Source: Eublepharis macularius
Lineage: Eukaryota; Chordata; Lepidosauria; Squamata; Eublepharidae
Assembly (NCBI RefSeq): GCF_028583425.1
Contig: NC_072791.1
Location: 192,734,311-192,798,310 of the forward strand
Length of the DNA: 64,000 nucleotides
Reading direction: 5' to 3'
The notes beneath the pieces were generated by a model. It made no database searches, was not told the origin of the DNA, and saw only the letters and a program-made list of their open reading frames with translations. Positions within the stretch are counted from its first letter, which is position 1; each line of letters begins with the position of its first letter. The position numbers and the translations under genes were made by a program. Of this stretch, positions 22,101 through 34,100 are shown in pieces.

Positions 22101-22560
22101 TCTCGCTGTGTCTCCTTGAAAGCTACTTCCCTCAGCTCACACGGAGACTCCCCATGGTCCAGAAGACTCCCGCTTTCCTGCCTTTCTGCAAACTATGTAC
22201 AATCAAGTTGTTCAGGATGGCTTTTCTACACAGGTAACAGGGCTTCCCTGTTCAGAACAGTTTAGAAAGTTAATTTAACAATGATTTCTGGCCTATGGTC
22301 TATACCACTGTGTAAAGCTTGTTTTGCCTGTTTCTGTAAATAGGATCCTACTATGTAATTTCTGTCTCATTTAACACGCTATGTTAATACTTATGCTTTG
22401 CTCCAGTTCTGTTTGGTTCCAGATTACTACAACACAAGTCCTACTGCATTGTTTATTGGATGGTCCATCCTGTTGATTGTATTAACTTACTCCATATAAT
22501 CTGACTTGAGTCCCAGTGAGAAAGGCAGACTATAAATAATGGAAATAAATAAAGATTACC

Positions 22561-22640
22561 ATGCAATCTACGCAGAGTTACACCCTTCTAAACCCACTGA
22601 CTTCAATGGGTTTAGAAGGATGTAGTTTAAGATTGCACTC
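22561..22640. repeat. Hairpin MITE copy
   Basis: It contains GAGTTACACCCTTCTAAACC and GGTTTAGAAGGATGTAG around the centre ACTTCAATG. A clear inverted repeat of the shared family. Confidence 0.8.
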
Positions 22641-23639
22641 AGCTGAGGAGTGAAATTCTGTTCAATGTATGATGGAGGTAAGAGAAAGACGAGTGAGCAC
22701 CATGCCTTCTGCAATATTAGAAAAGGGCTGTGGTTTTCATTTCAGCAAGGTTACTAAATATAGAATTTTGCTGGCCCCTTAACCAATAACAATGACTTCA
22801 TTTGGTTATCTGTGCTTGGTCCCCCTCACCTGCCCCCTAAACACAGAGCTTCTGTAGGGCTCCGTGTGTGGGCTCTGGAATACCTGCCAAACGGCCATTT
22901 AATCTAACAAAGAGACCCCTCCAAAAAGTAAGTGCTACACACAAGTGGACAAGCCACAATTGGGTTAATAAATCCCCAAACCACAAGATCCAAACATGAA
23001 AAATCAAATAGAATTTTTATGTGCAAAGTAACCTCTTACAGTGACAAGTGCAATAAATAATAAGGCTATAAATATCCTATAAATATCAGATCATTCCTAT
23101 ACAGGCAATAAATATTCCTTATAAGTTCCAAGTCATTCCTATATATACAATAAAAACAAATCAATAGAGCCACCAAAAACAGGACAAACGCCAGAGTTCT
23201 ATCAGTCGCGGGTTTAGACGGTCAAGTCCCGAGTCCCCCGACTTCTTTTTGTCTTTCTTCTTTTAAACTTTTCTTGTAGGTGCAGCATGAGGACAATGCC
23301 CAGTGAAGCTGTGCAGGAGCCAGCCAGGAGCCAGCCAGAGCCAGGCACCACAAGCGCCACCTCCCCCTGACTAGGCGCCAGCAGAGCAGCTGAGGCAGAG
23401 GGAAGAGAGACGTGCCCTTGCCTCAGAGGTGGCATTGTGGGGGGAGGGGGGTAAAAGGGTAAAATAAGCTCAACCTGTAAATCGCCTCAGGAGAGAGCCC
23501 CACATTCTCTCCCCATCAGAAAGAAAACAAACTCCCGCCACCATCTTGTGGTGTCCTCTGCTCCCCCTTCACCGCATACTCTATTGAGCTTGGGCGGTGG
23601 ACCATAGAGAAGCCTGCACCACTCTTCCCCCAGTGTGTT

Positions 23640-23850
23640 TATATACCACTCTTCTAAACAGATTAGTGCCTACTCAGCACGCTATGAACAAAGTCAGTGT
23701 TACTATTATCTCCACAATACAGTTGGCGGCTGAGAGTGGCTTTCCCAGGGCCACCTGTTGAGCGTAAGGTAGTAGAGGGATACAAACCAGCAGAGTGCTG
23801 ACTTGCAGCCCAACCATTTAACCACTATGCTACACAGCTCTCTGAGTACA
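23640..23850 (-). repeat. tRNA-derived SINE
   Basis: On the minus strand the head reads GTGTAGCATAGTGGTTAAAT, followed by TTTGTATCCCTCTACTACC, and the body ends near ATACCACTC. It resembles the SINE at 37735. Confidence 0.65.
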
Positions 23851-24738
23851 GTGGAACTTATTCATTAGTAGGTGTACTTAGGGATGCAACTTGAATTACA
23901 CTGGATGGATGCTGCATGTAAAACAGGTTCAGAAATGCAAAAATAATGTTTTGTTTACCCACTGAAAAATTAAAAGCCAGCAGGGGACTCTAGTGGTTTC
24001 TTGGCAAAGTTGCAGGCATCTTCCAAATGAGAGACTTTTCAAAAGTAACCAAAGACACAAGTGGAATTAAACAATAAATGTATGGGCAGCTGTGAGTACA
24101 ACCACTGTTCCACTGCTACACAAGTCATGATACTGATGCCACAGTATGAAAGGAGGAATGGAAGTATGTATGCTGCCTTGGAGACGTACTAAAATATACC
24201 TAAACTCCATAACTCATGTTAACCCAGATGTGCTGAGGATGCCAAAATCCTGGTCTTATTCCTGGTTCTGCACTGCTCTCGGCAGCAGCTACAGTCCTTC
24301 CAGTCTTGCTAGGAGTTAGCTGCTGGGTTTGGGGGTACTTTGATTGACAGTGAAGAAATTGAGCTCCGTGGACAGAAATCCCATGTGGGATCTAACTTAT
24401 ACCTTCTCTTAAAAGAGGAGGAATCACCTCTTCTAAGGCACCAACGAGCTGTGACATGAGCACAGATGATCTAAAAGGTGCCTTTTTAAAATTCAAACAT
24501 TCATTCATATACAATTAAGTGCTAATTATATTGATTAATCCAGTAAAACGCCTGTCATTAATTATACTAGTTATGTGAAATAGCATTATACTAAATTAGT
24601 TCATTGATTCATCTAATTCAGTACTGTCAACTCTACTTAGTTCTCCAGGGCCTCAGGTAGACAAAAGTTTTTTGCCCCAAACCTGCAACCCAAAGAACTT
24701 TTACCATGAGAAGTTAGCAACAGAACATGCACTCTTCT

Positions 24739-24934
24739 GAGGGTTGCCAACTCCAGGCTGAGAAATTCCTGGAGATTTGGGGGTGGAGCCTGCAGAGGGA
24801 AGGGTTTGGGGAAGGGACTTCAGTAGGGTATAATGCCACAGAGTCCACCCTGCAAAGCAGCCGTTTTCCGTGAGGGCACGGTTGTGGATCTCCTTTTAAA
24901 CCCACTCACCCCCCAAATTTGGGAGGCAACCCTA
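24739..24934. mobile_element. GGGTTGCCAACTCCAGG-type MITE
   Basis: Ends GGGTTGCCAACTCCAGG and GAGGCAACCCTA. The interior GAAATTCCTGGAGATTTGGG and GGGTATAATGCCACAGAGTC is shared with a MITE family I recall as abundant in squamates. Flanking bases match poorly, so the insertion is old. Confidence 0.7.
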
Positions 24935-25657
24935 GCCTTCCTGCAAGTAATTCATGTGCTTTACCACTGAGCCACAGCTCCTCTTCTAGAAATCTGTTGA
25001 CAGTAGAAATAATAGTTATCATTTTTGTAGCACCTTCCAGGCATTGTCTCTGTATTCCTTACAGGAGTCTCCTTTGATTGGTATCTATTATAGTCCCCAT
25101 ATTGCAGAGGCCTGAGAGTTAGAGGATATTGGCTTGTCTAAGGCCTTTTGGTAAATTTGTGGCAAGTTCTGAACAAAAGACCCTCTAAATGAAAACTCAC
25201 TAAACTTTGAATAGTTAAAATAGCAGAATTTGATCATCAAAATATGCTCAAAAATCTCCTCCAACGTGAACCCATTCACACTTAGTCTACCTGAATGCTC
25301 TTTTTCTTACCTCCTCCTCCACTTTACTATTAACTCTATCAGGTGTTTCCTCCAAGGAAAGTCTTAAAGAAGGAAAAGAGCTCCTTTTCTTCACCAACAT
25401 ACTATGCAAAATATGGAATGAAAACGTTGGCTGTTTTCTGTTTCTTCTCTTTGGTGAGAGTGGCTTCTCCTATAATTCCTTAACAGGCTTACAGTCCTGC
25501 TGAAAAATATTGACAGTTTTCTAAGGTACTGCAAGTCTTACCTTTTTACCATTATTTATTTAAGTAGTTCAATACGTGACACCCCTCCACTGCAATCTAA
25601 GGTGGTATAGCCTATTGTTGCCTGTTTAGACTAGGCCATATAAAGAGAAGACACCAT

Positions 25658-26317
25658 GGCCGTCGTCACACGGGGATCTCTTCCGTTAAATTTACAGAAT
25701 ATAGCGTCCTACCTGTTATCGGCACAGTAACGTTTCTTTGGATCACCTAACGGCTCTTCGTGCCACCAGCTGTCCACACCGAAGCACTCTGTTCTGTTCT
25801 CTCTAACCGCGCAGAAGCAGCTCCTCCCCCCCCCTTTTTTATTATTCTGGTGTTTAATTCCGCTATAACGGAATAACAGCATATAAACATTCCGTTAGAG
25901 CAAAACATGACGACCCTTTTGTCTTTCCAACTTCGAAATGATATAAATAGCCCTTTGCCCGCAGAAAACTCCCTGTCTGACCTGATCCCCATCGCTGAAG
26001 ACTCTGCCATGGCGATTGAGTCATTTTTACTTCAGCAGAAAGTTTGCATTGTGTTATGTCGTTATGGCGTTATAAGGACATAATAAAATAAAAAAGGGGA
26101 GTCACAGGAAGAAATGGATTCTGGGATTGAAGGGAGGGCATAGGACGTTGCGAGGCGAAATACATCGATGTGAGGCATTCACACTGAGGCACAAAATAGC
26201 GTGACTATCAAGCACAAAGCAGAAGAGAGAAAATCGCTACAGTGTTGGAATAAGGTGGGTGTTTGCCGGGAAATAGCGCCATTTTAGCGCTAAATAAAAG
26301 CCTGTGTGACGACGGCC
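25658..26317. mobile_element. 660-bp DNA transposon with GGCCGTCGTCACAC ends
   Basis: A perfect 14-bp terminal inverted repeat: GGCCGTCGTCACAC at the left and GTGTGACGACGGCC at the right. The interior is AT-rich with no convincing transposase. The target duplication is not clear (CAT on both sides at most). Superfamily unresolved. Confidence 0.75.
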
Positions 26318-26814
26318 CATTTTTGCGAGAGAGGCATTTGTCAATACAGTACAAAGATAAGCCCAGATATTTTTTTTTGGCGTTGCACTTAATGCCCATT
26401 GAATTTAATGAGAGTTGTGACTAGCAACTTATTTCAGTGGGACCCAAGCCCGACTTAACTTCTCCTGACTAGAAACAGGATGTAAAAACCATCATCTGTT
26501 CCAAAAGTGCAAAATTGTATAGTATTGAAAGAGATATTATAGTTCAGTATAAGAAGTCTCTGTTCAAATATCAGTGCAGCTATAAGCTCGGCTACCATCT
26601 TTCAGTCTCAATTTGTAACGGTATGAGAAGACTTTACAGGACTGTTCGAGGAATTATTGGGCTGTGGAGCCCATGTAAAAATTATAGGTCCTTTAAAAAA
26701 AAAATGCAGTACGTATAAGAACGAGAGTAAAAAACCCTGACATAATGACAAAAATTCAAGAGTGAACACACACATGCATAATTAAATATCATGTACATAT
26801 CATTACATATGTAC

Positions 26815-26975
26815 ATTTTTTCCTCTCCATTTTATCCTTGCAATAACCCTGTGAGGAAAGTCAATCTGAGTGTTTTTGACAGGCTCAAAGTCACCAGCAA
26901 GCTTCCATGGCAGAGTGGGGATTTGAACGTGGGTCTCCAGATCCTAATCCGACATTTTATCCACCATACCTCCTA
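26815..26975 (-). repeat. tRNA/MIR-like SINE fragment
   Basis: Minus-strand SINE with core TTTATCCTTGCAATAACCCT and GTGAGGAAAG (plus-strand reading), ending in GATTTGAACGTGGGTCTCC, the complement of a tRNA B box. Confidence 0.7.
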
Positions 26976-27020
26976 GTTCTCATATTACACAAAAAGTATA
27001 TGCTACAAATAATGTTCTAA

Positions 27021-27109
27021 CAATGAAATCCTAAGCGGAGTTACTCCAGTCTAAGTCCATTGAAATCAAATGGCTTAGACTGGAGTAACTCTGCTTAGGA
27101 TTTCACTGT
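27021..27109. repeat. Hairpin MITE copy
   Basis: Near-perfect inverted repeat from CAATGAAATCCTAAGCGGAG to CTGCTTAGGATTTCACTG. The arms include TTACTCCAGTCTAAG and CTTAGACTGGAGTAA. It is one of the best-preserved copies. Confidence 0.88.
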
Positions 27110-27240
27110 AAATCTTTCTACAAGTTACATTATCCATTTTAGCCTTACAAGCCAAAATTTTAAGAAATTCTTCAGTTTAACAGGTTTCTAAAATCTAGTT
27201 ATTTTTTTAAAATTCCCTTTTCTGCAGAGATGTTCTAGAG

Positions 27241-27827
27241 CAGCGATGGCGAACCTATGGCACGTGTGCCACAGCTGGCACGCAGAGCCTTCTCTGTGGG
27301 CACCACGAGCCAAGTCGCCGATCGCTAGGTCCAGGGCTCATTTGGCGGGGGAACACCTGGAACGGTGTTCCAGTAGCTCTGAGCAGAGATCACATGGAGT
27401 TTGGCCCTGCCCACGTGATTCCTTTTCCTCAAGGCTGCCTCCCTGCTGCCCGTCTCTTTAGCAGAAGAAAGCACAGGCAGCAGCGAGGCTGCTGGGGCTG
27501 GCTTTCTAAAGAAGAGTAAGCTGCTTTAACTTGCTTTACTTTGTCGTGGCTCTTGAGTGAGTGCTTGCAAGCCGGGCTGCTGGTGTAAAGAAGGGCAAAC
27601 TGCTTTGATTTAACTTGCTTTACTTTCATTCGTGGCCCCTGAGTGAGTGAGCGAGCGAGAGAGAGAGAGAGAGAGAGGTTAATTAGTTCGGACAACTGTA
27701 TGAGTTGTTTTTTCTTAACTAAAACCTCAGTATTCAGGTTTAATTGCCATGTTGACACTTTGAAATAAATAAGTTGGTTTTGTGTTGCAGTTTGGGCACT
27801 CGGGCTCAAAAAGGTTCGCCATCATTG
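27241..27827. mobile_element. hAT element, CAGCGATGGCGAACC ends
   Basis: Ends CAGCGATGGCGAACCT and AGGTTCGCCATCATTG, with a perfect 8-bp duplication TTCTAGAG (27233-27240 and 27828-27835). 587 bp, non-autonomous. The interior has a (GA)n run at about 27640-27678. The ends look like those of hATs found patchily in tetrapods (OC1/SPIN-like), but that label is from memory. Confidence 0.88.
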
Positions 27828-28098
27828 TTCTAGAGTAATCTGAATATTGTTTTAATAAGAGATATTAATGAAAAAACTCTGTAGATTTATAATTTATATA
27901 TTTCTCACTGATGAGTATTTACAGGATGTTGGTCTAGATTAAAACAAGTGCCTTTTACTATAGAAGATATGAGATATAGGAGCTAGTTTACAACTGTAGT
28001 ATTATGTTCAATAATGCATTAACACTAATTTGTCATAAAATAGTACACACCTGTCCATACTAATTATTGTAATGCCATTTAGCCATAATCAATTTGGC

Positions 28099-28192
28099 CA
28101 TTTAGCGATAATCAATTTGGCACCAACATCTTGTTTCCAATCTACCATTTAGCGATAATCAATTTGGCACCAACATCTTGTTTCCAATCTAC
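28099..28192. repeat. 47-bp tandem duplication
   Basis: The unit beginning CATTTAGCGATAATCAATTT and ending TTTCCAATCTAC occurs twice head to tail (28099-28145, 28146-28192). A partial third copy with one change lies just upstream. Confidence 0.9.
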
Positions 28193-28907
28193 CAATTCAC
28201 TATCCATACCAGTTTGGTAGCCTGGCAATTCATGATAAATTTAGGTGCTTCCCTTCCTCAGTTATTCCATTGTTGTCCTCTGCTTTGATTATAATTCATA
28301 TGTTCACAACATCAAATGTTGGAGACAAGCTAAATGATAAACCACCCAGATATTTCTAGGAAAACTGAGGGAAAGGCTAACCATACTGATGTGTCTCAGG
28401 TCCGGTATCAATGTAGGAAAATGAAATTACTAGCTAAGCCAACCATTAGCAGAAGACACAAGCAGATGTGGGGTTTTGCCATGATCCTCTCCCTCCAGCA
28501 GTCATTTTTAACCCCCAGAAAGATGGGTCGGGGGGGGGGAGCAAGGAAGAAAGCAAAATGCCCCCCTCCACGTTTATCAGAGGAACATTACTTGTGTGAA
28601 GCTTTTTGTCCACAGTTCCAGGATTCATCTTTCCAGGAGTGAAAAGGAACACTTGTCAGGAGAAAAATGTGAGAATAATATAAGGAAAATATGTATTGGT
28701 TTGCTCCAAAAATGTCTTTTCCCCACACAGAAGGCACATAATTGTAAGAAATCATTAAGAAGTTCAGTCGACAGAGGATGGGTCCAAACAGCTTTTCTGC
28801 TGAGAAAGAAAAAGGTCCTCTTTAAGCACCAAAAAGTGGAGCAGGGATCACAGGATCTGCATAGACAAGTCATATGGGATGGAGATTAGTAAGGAAGCCC
28901 CCAGTCA

Positions 28908-29075
28908 TCTACAATTTACCCCCCAGGAAACTGGATACTCATTTTACTGACCTTGGAAGGATGGAAGGCGGAGTCAACCTTGAGCCGGCTATCTGAACCT
29001 GGCTTCTGCCTGTTGTGATGGTCATGATGAGCAGAGCTTGGGCTGCAGTACTGCTGCTTACCACTCTGCGCATGT
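28908..29075 (-). repeat. Sauria-type SINE, 5' part
   Basis: Minus strand: tRNA-like head with CAGAGTGGTAAGCAGCAGTA, then body GGCTCAAGGTTGACTCCGCC and AGTAAAATGAGTATCC. The BovB tail is missing. Confidence 0.75.
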
Positions 29076-30013
29076 CTGCTTAACAGAGGTAGTTTCACTG
29101 AAACTATAGATGTGTGTAGGTCTACCCTAATGGATTTCTGCATTGTAGAAACACTCTTATACTTGACAGGTGTATTAATCCCTTTCCAGGTTTGAGTTCA
29201 GGAAAACCAGGTTCTGTGCATTGCAAGCAGAAGCTGCCTAACCACAGCATTGATTTCCTGGTTAATGAGTCTGGTGAAATTTCCAGCTAATAAACTTCCC
29301 CTTATTTGGTGTTTAGAAAAAGAAAAAAACCCATTGTATAACATATTGCCTAGTGAGAAAGGGTGAGAAAACCCATAAGCAGTCCTATCCCAGATTATTT
29401 TCCTCCTTCTGAAGAACCCTGAACATTGACAGCTAACTTTGGCATTACTAAAAAAGGACTGCCAGTAGTTGCAATCTAAAAACAAAATCCACATAATCAT
29501 TTTATTATGGGGGTTTATGTGACAGGTGTGGTCTTTACAGATTAAAAAAAAGCCCTGTGAAGCACATGGATTTCCCTAGAAGATGTCTCTGAATCATAGC
29601 TGATGACTGTAGCCGAGTAAAATAATCTTTTTTTCCCTTCAGAATTTGAAAAAGTGATAGAAGAGAAAGGCAGAGTTGAGACATTGTGGGTACCTTCTGC
29701 ATGTCACTGTTTGTGATGATTACCATCAGGACCAGTCTTAGTGATTCTGGGCCCTGGGCAAAAGTCTAGGACACAGCCCTAAAATCAATGTCGACCCTCA
29801 CTCACTGGGGTCAAGCAAGAGGCAGCTATCTCATAAGAGATGAGCTGGAAACCCTCTACCTAAGTCCCAGATGGGGTAGCTACAAGTGGCAGCAGGATCC
29901 CCTTCTTCCTTCCCCCTACTTTGGGGAGTGGGGTTGTGGGTGGCTGGGCTTCCTATGGGAAGGGCCCAGGGCAGTTGCCCATGTGACGCATTGGCTGCAA
30001 TTGCCCAATTAAG

Positions 30014-30300
30014 AGTGCAATCCTAAACAATTATATGCCTTTTAAGTCTACTGACGTCAGTGGATTAGGGTGTAAACTGTTTTGGACTGTAATTTGATGC
30101 ATAAACATAAAAGTCCCAAAGTATTTGTGCAACTGTTTTCCTTATGAGAGTGTTAAGAGCACGCAGGTATTTGATGAAGGGAGTTCTGAATCTTGAAAAC
30201 TCATACCCTGGAAACTTAGCGGGTCTTTTAAGGTGCTACTGGACCCAAATCTTGCTTTTCTACTACAGACTAACACGGCTACTCACCTGAAACTTAAGAA
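30014..30300. repeat. Hairpin MITE and dispersed GGTGCTACTGGAC repeat
   Basis: 30014-30095 holds a degenerate GTGCAATCCTAAACAA hairpin. 30170-30295 holds TTTTAAGGTGCTACTGGAC and ACTACAGACTAACACGGCTA, an old copy of the module that forms the arms at 7658. Confidence 0.65.
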
Positions 30301-30454
30301 CATGCTTAATTGTTGCAGATGCCCAGGAATGGAGGGCCACAAGGATCCATCGCAGGACAAAAGCAAGCATTTATCAAACATTAACTTCCATTTTGTTTTT
30401 GAGAATGCATCCTCTGCATTTAGGAATTATCCAAACAAATTTTAAAAAGGCAAC

Positions 30455-31175
30455 AAAGACATATTTTTCCTGTTTTTTTATTGACAGACATTGAACTACA
30501 AGTTATCCAGTAAGAAATTTATCTAGATGAACTACGTAACATTGTAATGTGCCATAATATATTCAGACCATATAAATATATTTTACCGTGTGTGCGCGTA
30601 TGTGTAAATCTGGTCAAAAATTAATACAATAGAAATGCCATTTTCTTTTAATTTAACTTCTCAAGAATTTGAAAACACGGAGTAACAAAATAAGCTAACT
30701 TAATGCTTCCTGCTGTTTACTGACAGGACGTTTTTATAACGATTTTGCATGGGTCTAATTTTGCTCGTCTTTTTTTTTGTCCTACTGAGATGATGGAACA
30801 AAGAACAACCTCCTAAAAGAACAATCCTAAAAGATCCTAAATCCTAATGGTCCTAAAAGAACAATCTCACCCAATACTTGGAATGCATCCATTGACTCCC
30901 TGACTTCAGAAATACCATGCTGATTCACACAGTGATATTCATCATCCAATTTTTCTGCCACTGATTTCTTTCTTAATAGCTTGTAGCTGTTACATGCAGA
31001 CTGCTTCCATTCAAAGGGACTTCTTTGAAGTAAGACAAGAGGTCTTGCCATTCACATATGCCATCACTTGATGCTGCAGTTGCAGAGTCATAAATGTACA
31101 CGTGTGAATTTGCCTTTATACTTCATACTGAGAAGCACTGTGACCTCCGTTTGTGAGGTCATGCCTCTGGCATTC
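30455..31175 (-). other. IFIH1: IFIH1 3' UTR
   Basis: About 720 bases from the TAA stop to a probable cleavage site some 20 bases past the first clear AATAAA. The sequence is AT-rich and non-coding, without a recognisable repeat. The boundary is inferred from the signal only. Confidence 0.6.
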
Positions 31176-34100
31176 TTAATCTTCATCACTAGATACACAG
31201 TGTTCTGCATAATTGAAATCTGGAAATCTAATAGGCAGCTCGCCCCATCTTTTGAATATTTGGTTTGAAACAGTTTTCTTGTCTTTGAATACAACTACAA
31301 ACTTCGTTATTTTTAAGCACGGCAGATCTAGACCTCGGTGCACCATCATAGTACCCCAAGCCTGAAAAAAGAAAAAGGAAAACAATTCAGTAAAATCATA
31401 TTCTATATTGAGTATGCACTGATAAGAAAGACACCCCAAACAAACCAACTTGTAATATACTTACTTGTCCACAGTCTTTGCAGATAATTTCTCCATTTAT
31501 TTGATAATCGACTTCTTTTGCTTGCAGAGTCCTGTTTTCTCTTACATCATAAAGCTCCCTAAAAAAGTTAGAGAGATAAGAATTTGTTTTTGCAACAGAG
31601 AAAAATATTACTTGGTGAACTGATTCTTTTCCTTGGCAGGAACCAATTCAGGGCATAGGACTGTACTGCTCGTGTTCTACAGTAACAGAATCTCTGGAAG
31701 CTCCAAATTTTAGCCAGTAAGCACAACTGGTACATTATACTGGGTTTACTGCAGATGTCACACAACTGTATACCTGTGTTCAAGAACTCTGATTGCACTC
31801 AGGTTTTCAGGGCACAGCTAGATGAAACCCCAAGATATTCACAGTTATGCAGAATGCCTCGGGTTCAATATCTGGTATGTCCAGATAAATGCAAGAAGTA
31901 TGAGAAAAGACATTTCTTTGCCTGACATCCTGAGAACTGCTGCAAGTCACAGTAGACAATAGGGACGTGCGCTTCAGGTTTCAGATTTGGATTTTTAACC
32001 TGAATCAGGCCCGATATGGAAAGATTTGGGATTCTCGAATTGGCCCCAGCATTGCTGAGCCGATTTGGGAATCCCGAAGCAAAGCTTTCCGAAGCGATTT
32101 GTATCGCTTTGGGAAGCTTCGGGCAAAGCAGCAGCAGCTGGCCCACAGCACTTTTCTAGCTGTTTGCATTTGCAAATAACAAGAGTTTCAAACGTCCCAC
32201 CCTGCCACTTTTTTTCAGCCAATGGGAGGGGGAGGGACTATACTGGCTATACTGGTGGTAGCACAAACTCCAGAGAAAACATGCCAGAAAACCCCACTTA
32301 CTGGAATTCGTTTTTGGCATTGACATGATGCATCTTTTCAATAACTTGTATGTCTTCTCCTGAACATATTTGCTTGTGGCAATTTTTGCAGAGGAACTTG
32401 ATCAAAGATGGGTTTTGCTTGTATGTTTTACGCTGCTCTTTCTTCGCCTTCATTTTGACTTCCATTTTACTTTGCAGCTGAAAGCCTAGGATCTAACAAT
32501 GTAACAAATACACAAAAAGTTGTAATCCAGTTATGAAATAGACAAATTTTGTGATTTTTGAGGTGATCTCAAACCAAACTTCAAATTCTTCAAGTATGAA
32601 AACTCTTACTGGTTATTTTTTTTAAAAAAACATTAACTTCAAGATAGTGCTTCTATGTTTCTGCCTATCAGCTACTAAACCAGATTGCAGATCATCTACG
32701 TTACATTTGTTTACTTGGTATGCTTTGGTTTATAGTTTGACATTTTAAGTAGCATACTGTGTTGGTAGGTTTTTTTGCTTACAAGGGAAGAAATAATTCA
32801 GACTGTCAAATAAAACTTCAGTAACACATTTATTTTTAAGTGGGTTCTAAGATGTATGGATGCATTTGCAGCAGCCGTTTTTCTCATGGCCAGACTATGT
32901 TCACGTATAAAGTGAAATTGGTGTGCAAGTCCCGATTTTCACATCAAACGGAGCATGTGGATAGGGAAGCAACACATGGCCAGTCGCTCGATGGGGGTGG
33001 GGGTGGATCCCTTGTAAGCCGCAGAACAAAAGTCTTTTTATTAATATATCTGCAGATTAGTATTAAGATTCTAATTTTTTTGTTTCTCTGCTCCAGTTGC
33101 CTTTGATGAATCTTGAAATCTCACCAACTAATTCAACTGACAATACAAGCCTACGTAGAGTAACGCTAACCTAAGTCTATTTGAATCAATGTGACTAGAA
33201 TAATTATGCACAGGATTTCACGGTGACTCTGCCACACATGCTGCTTTCCATTTTAAGATTTCAACAGTAGTCTTGGAGATATTTCTCTCTGTGTCATGAA
33301 GCATCATGCTATAGAGGGGTCTGTTATTTTATCTTGGTTTGTTTGTTTATTATTATTACGGTCCTTAGACCAAACATACAAAAATAAACACATATTTGAA
33401 ACACTACATAAAAGTTTAAAAACAGTTTAAAATCGGATTTGGTATCTAGGTATCTTAAGATTTTCTTATTCTGAGTATTGCCAGGCAAAAGCTGACTACT
33501 TGATACGTGATCTTTGCATCTTTATCAGATAAAAGAAACTTCAGTTTAGCTTTTTTGGAGAGGTCTAGATTTCCGCGGAATAACTTATTGCATGCCAACT
33601 TATAATACAGACATAAGAAAAACGTATGTTCCAGAGTCTTAACCTCCCTTGTCTGGTTTTAAATTGGATTTTTTTAAAGCATTATTGTAAGCCACCTTGA
33701 ACCACGTGGAAAGGTGAGATATGTCTGTGTGCACTTGCGCGTGCACACACACTCACTCACACTCCCCCCCCCCAAATTGAACTGAACATCCAAACTTTTG
33801 GGAATCTCAAAAGCTTCACTGTTTTGTGATATTTTGAGGGATCCTAATAAAAAGGTATTACAACCAGTCTTGGTTTTGGACTGCTACAGAACGAATGAGC
33901 TGAATTGGTCCTGATTAAGTTATGGACAGTACCTTACGAGAATATTCTTCTTGGGGCATCTCCTGGACACGTTTAATTGCTTTATACATCATTTTCTCAC
34001 GAAAAATATTCACATTTTCACGCTCAACAGCTCCAGATCCATCCGATGCCACAAGTACATAGGTACTTTCATCAGCTCGAGCTCTTCCACGTGCCTGGGA

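Larger units (their letters stand above)
19189..30454. other. FAP-IFIH1 intergenic region
   Basis: About 11 kb between the probable FAP start and the IFIH1 poly(A) signal. It contains the listed MITEs, SINEs and possible LTR. Unassigned stretches are 21020-21950, 22650-23630, 23860-24730, 24940-25650 and 29080-30010. No TATA box was recognised immediately upstream of the candidate FAP start. Confidence 0.65.
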
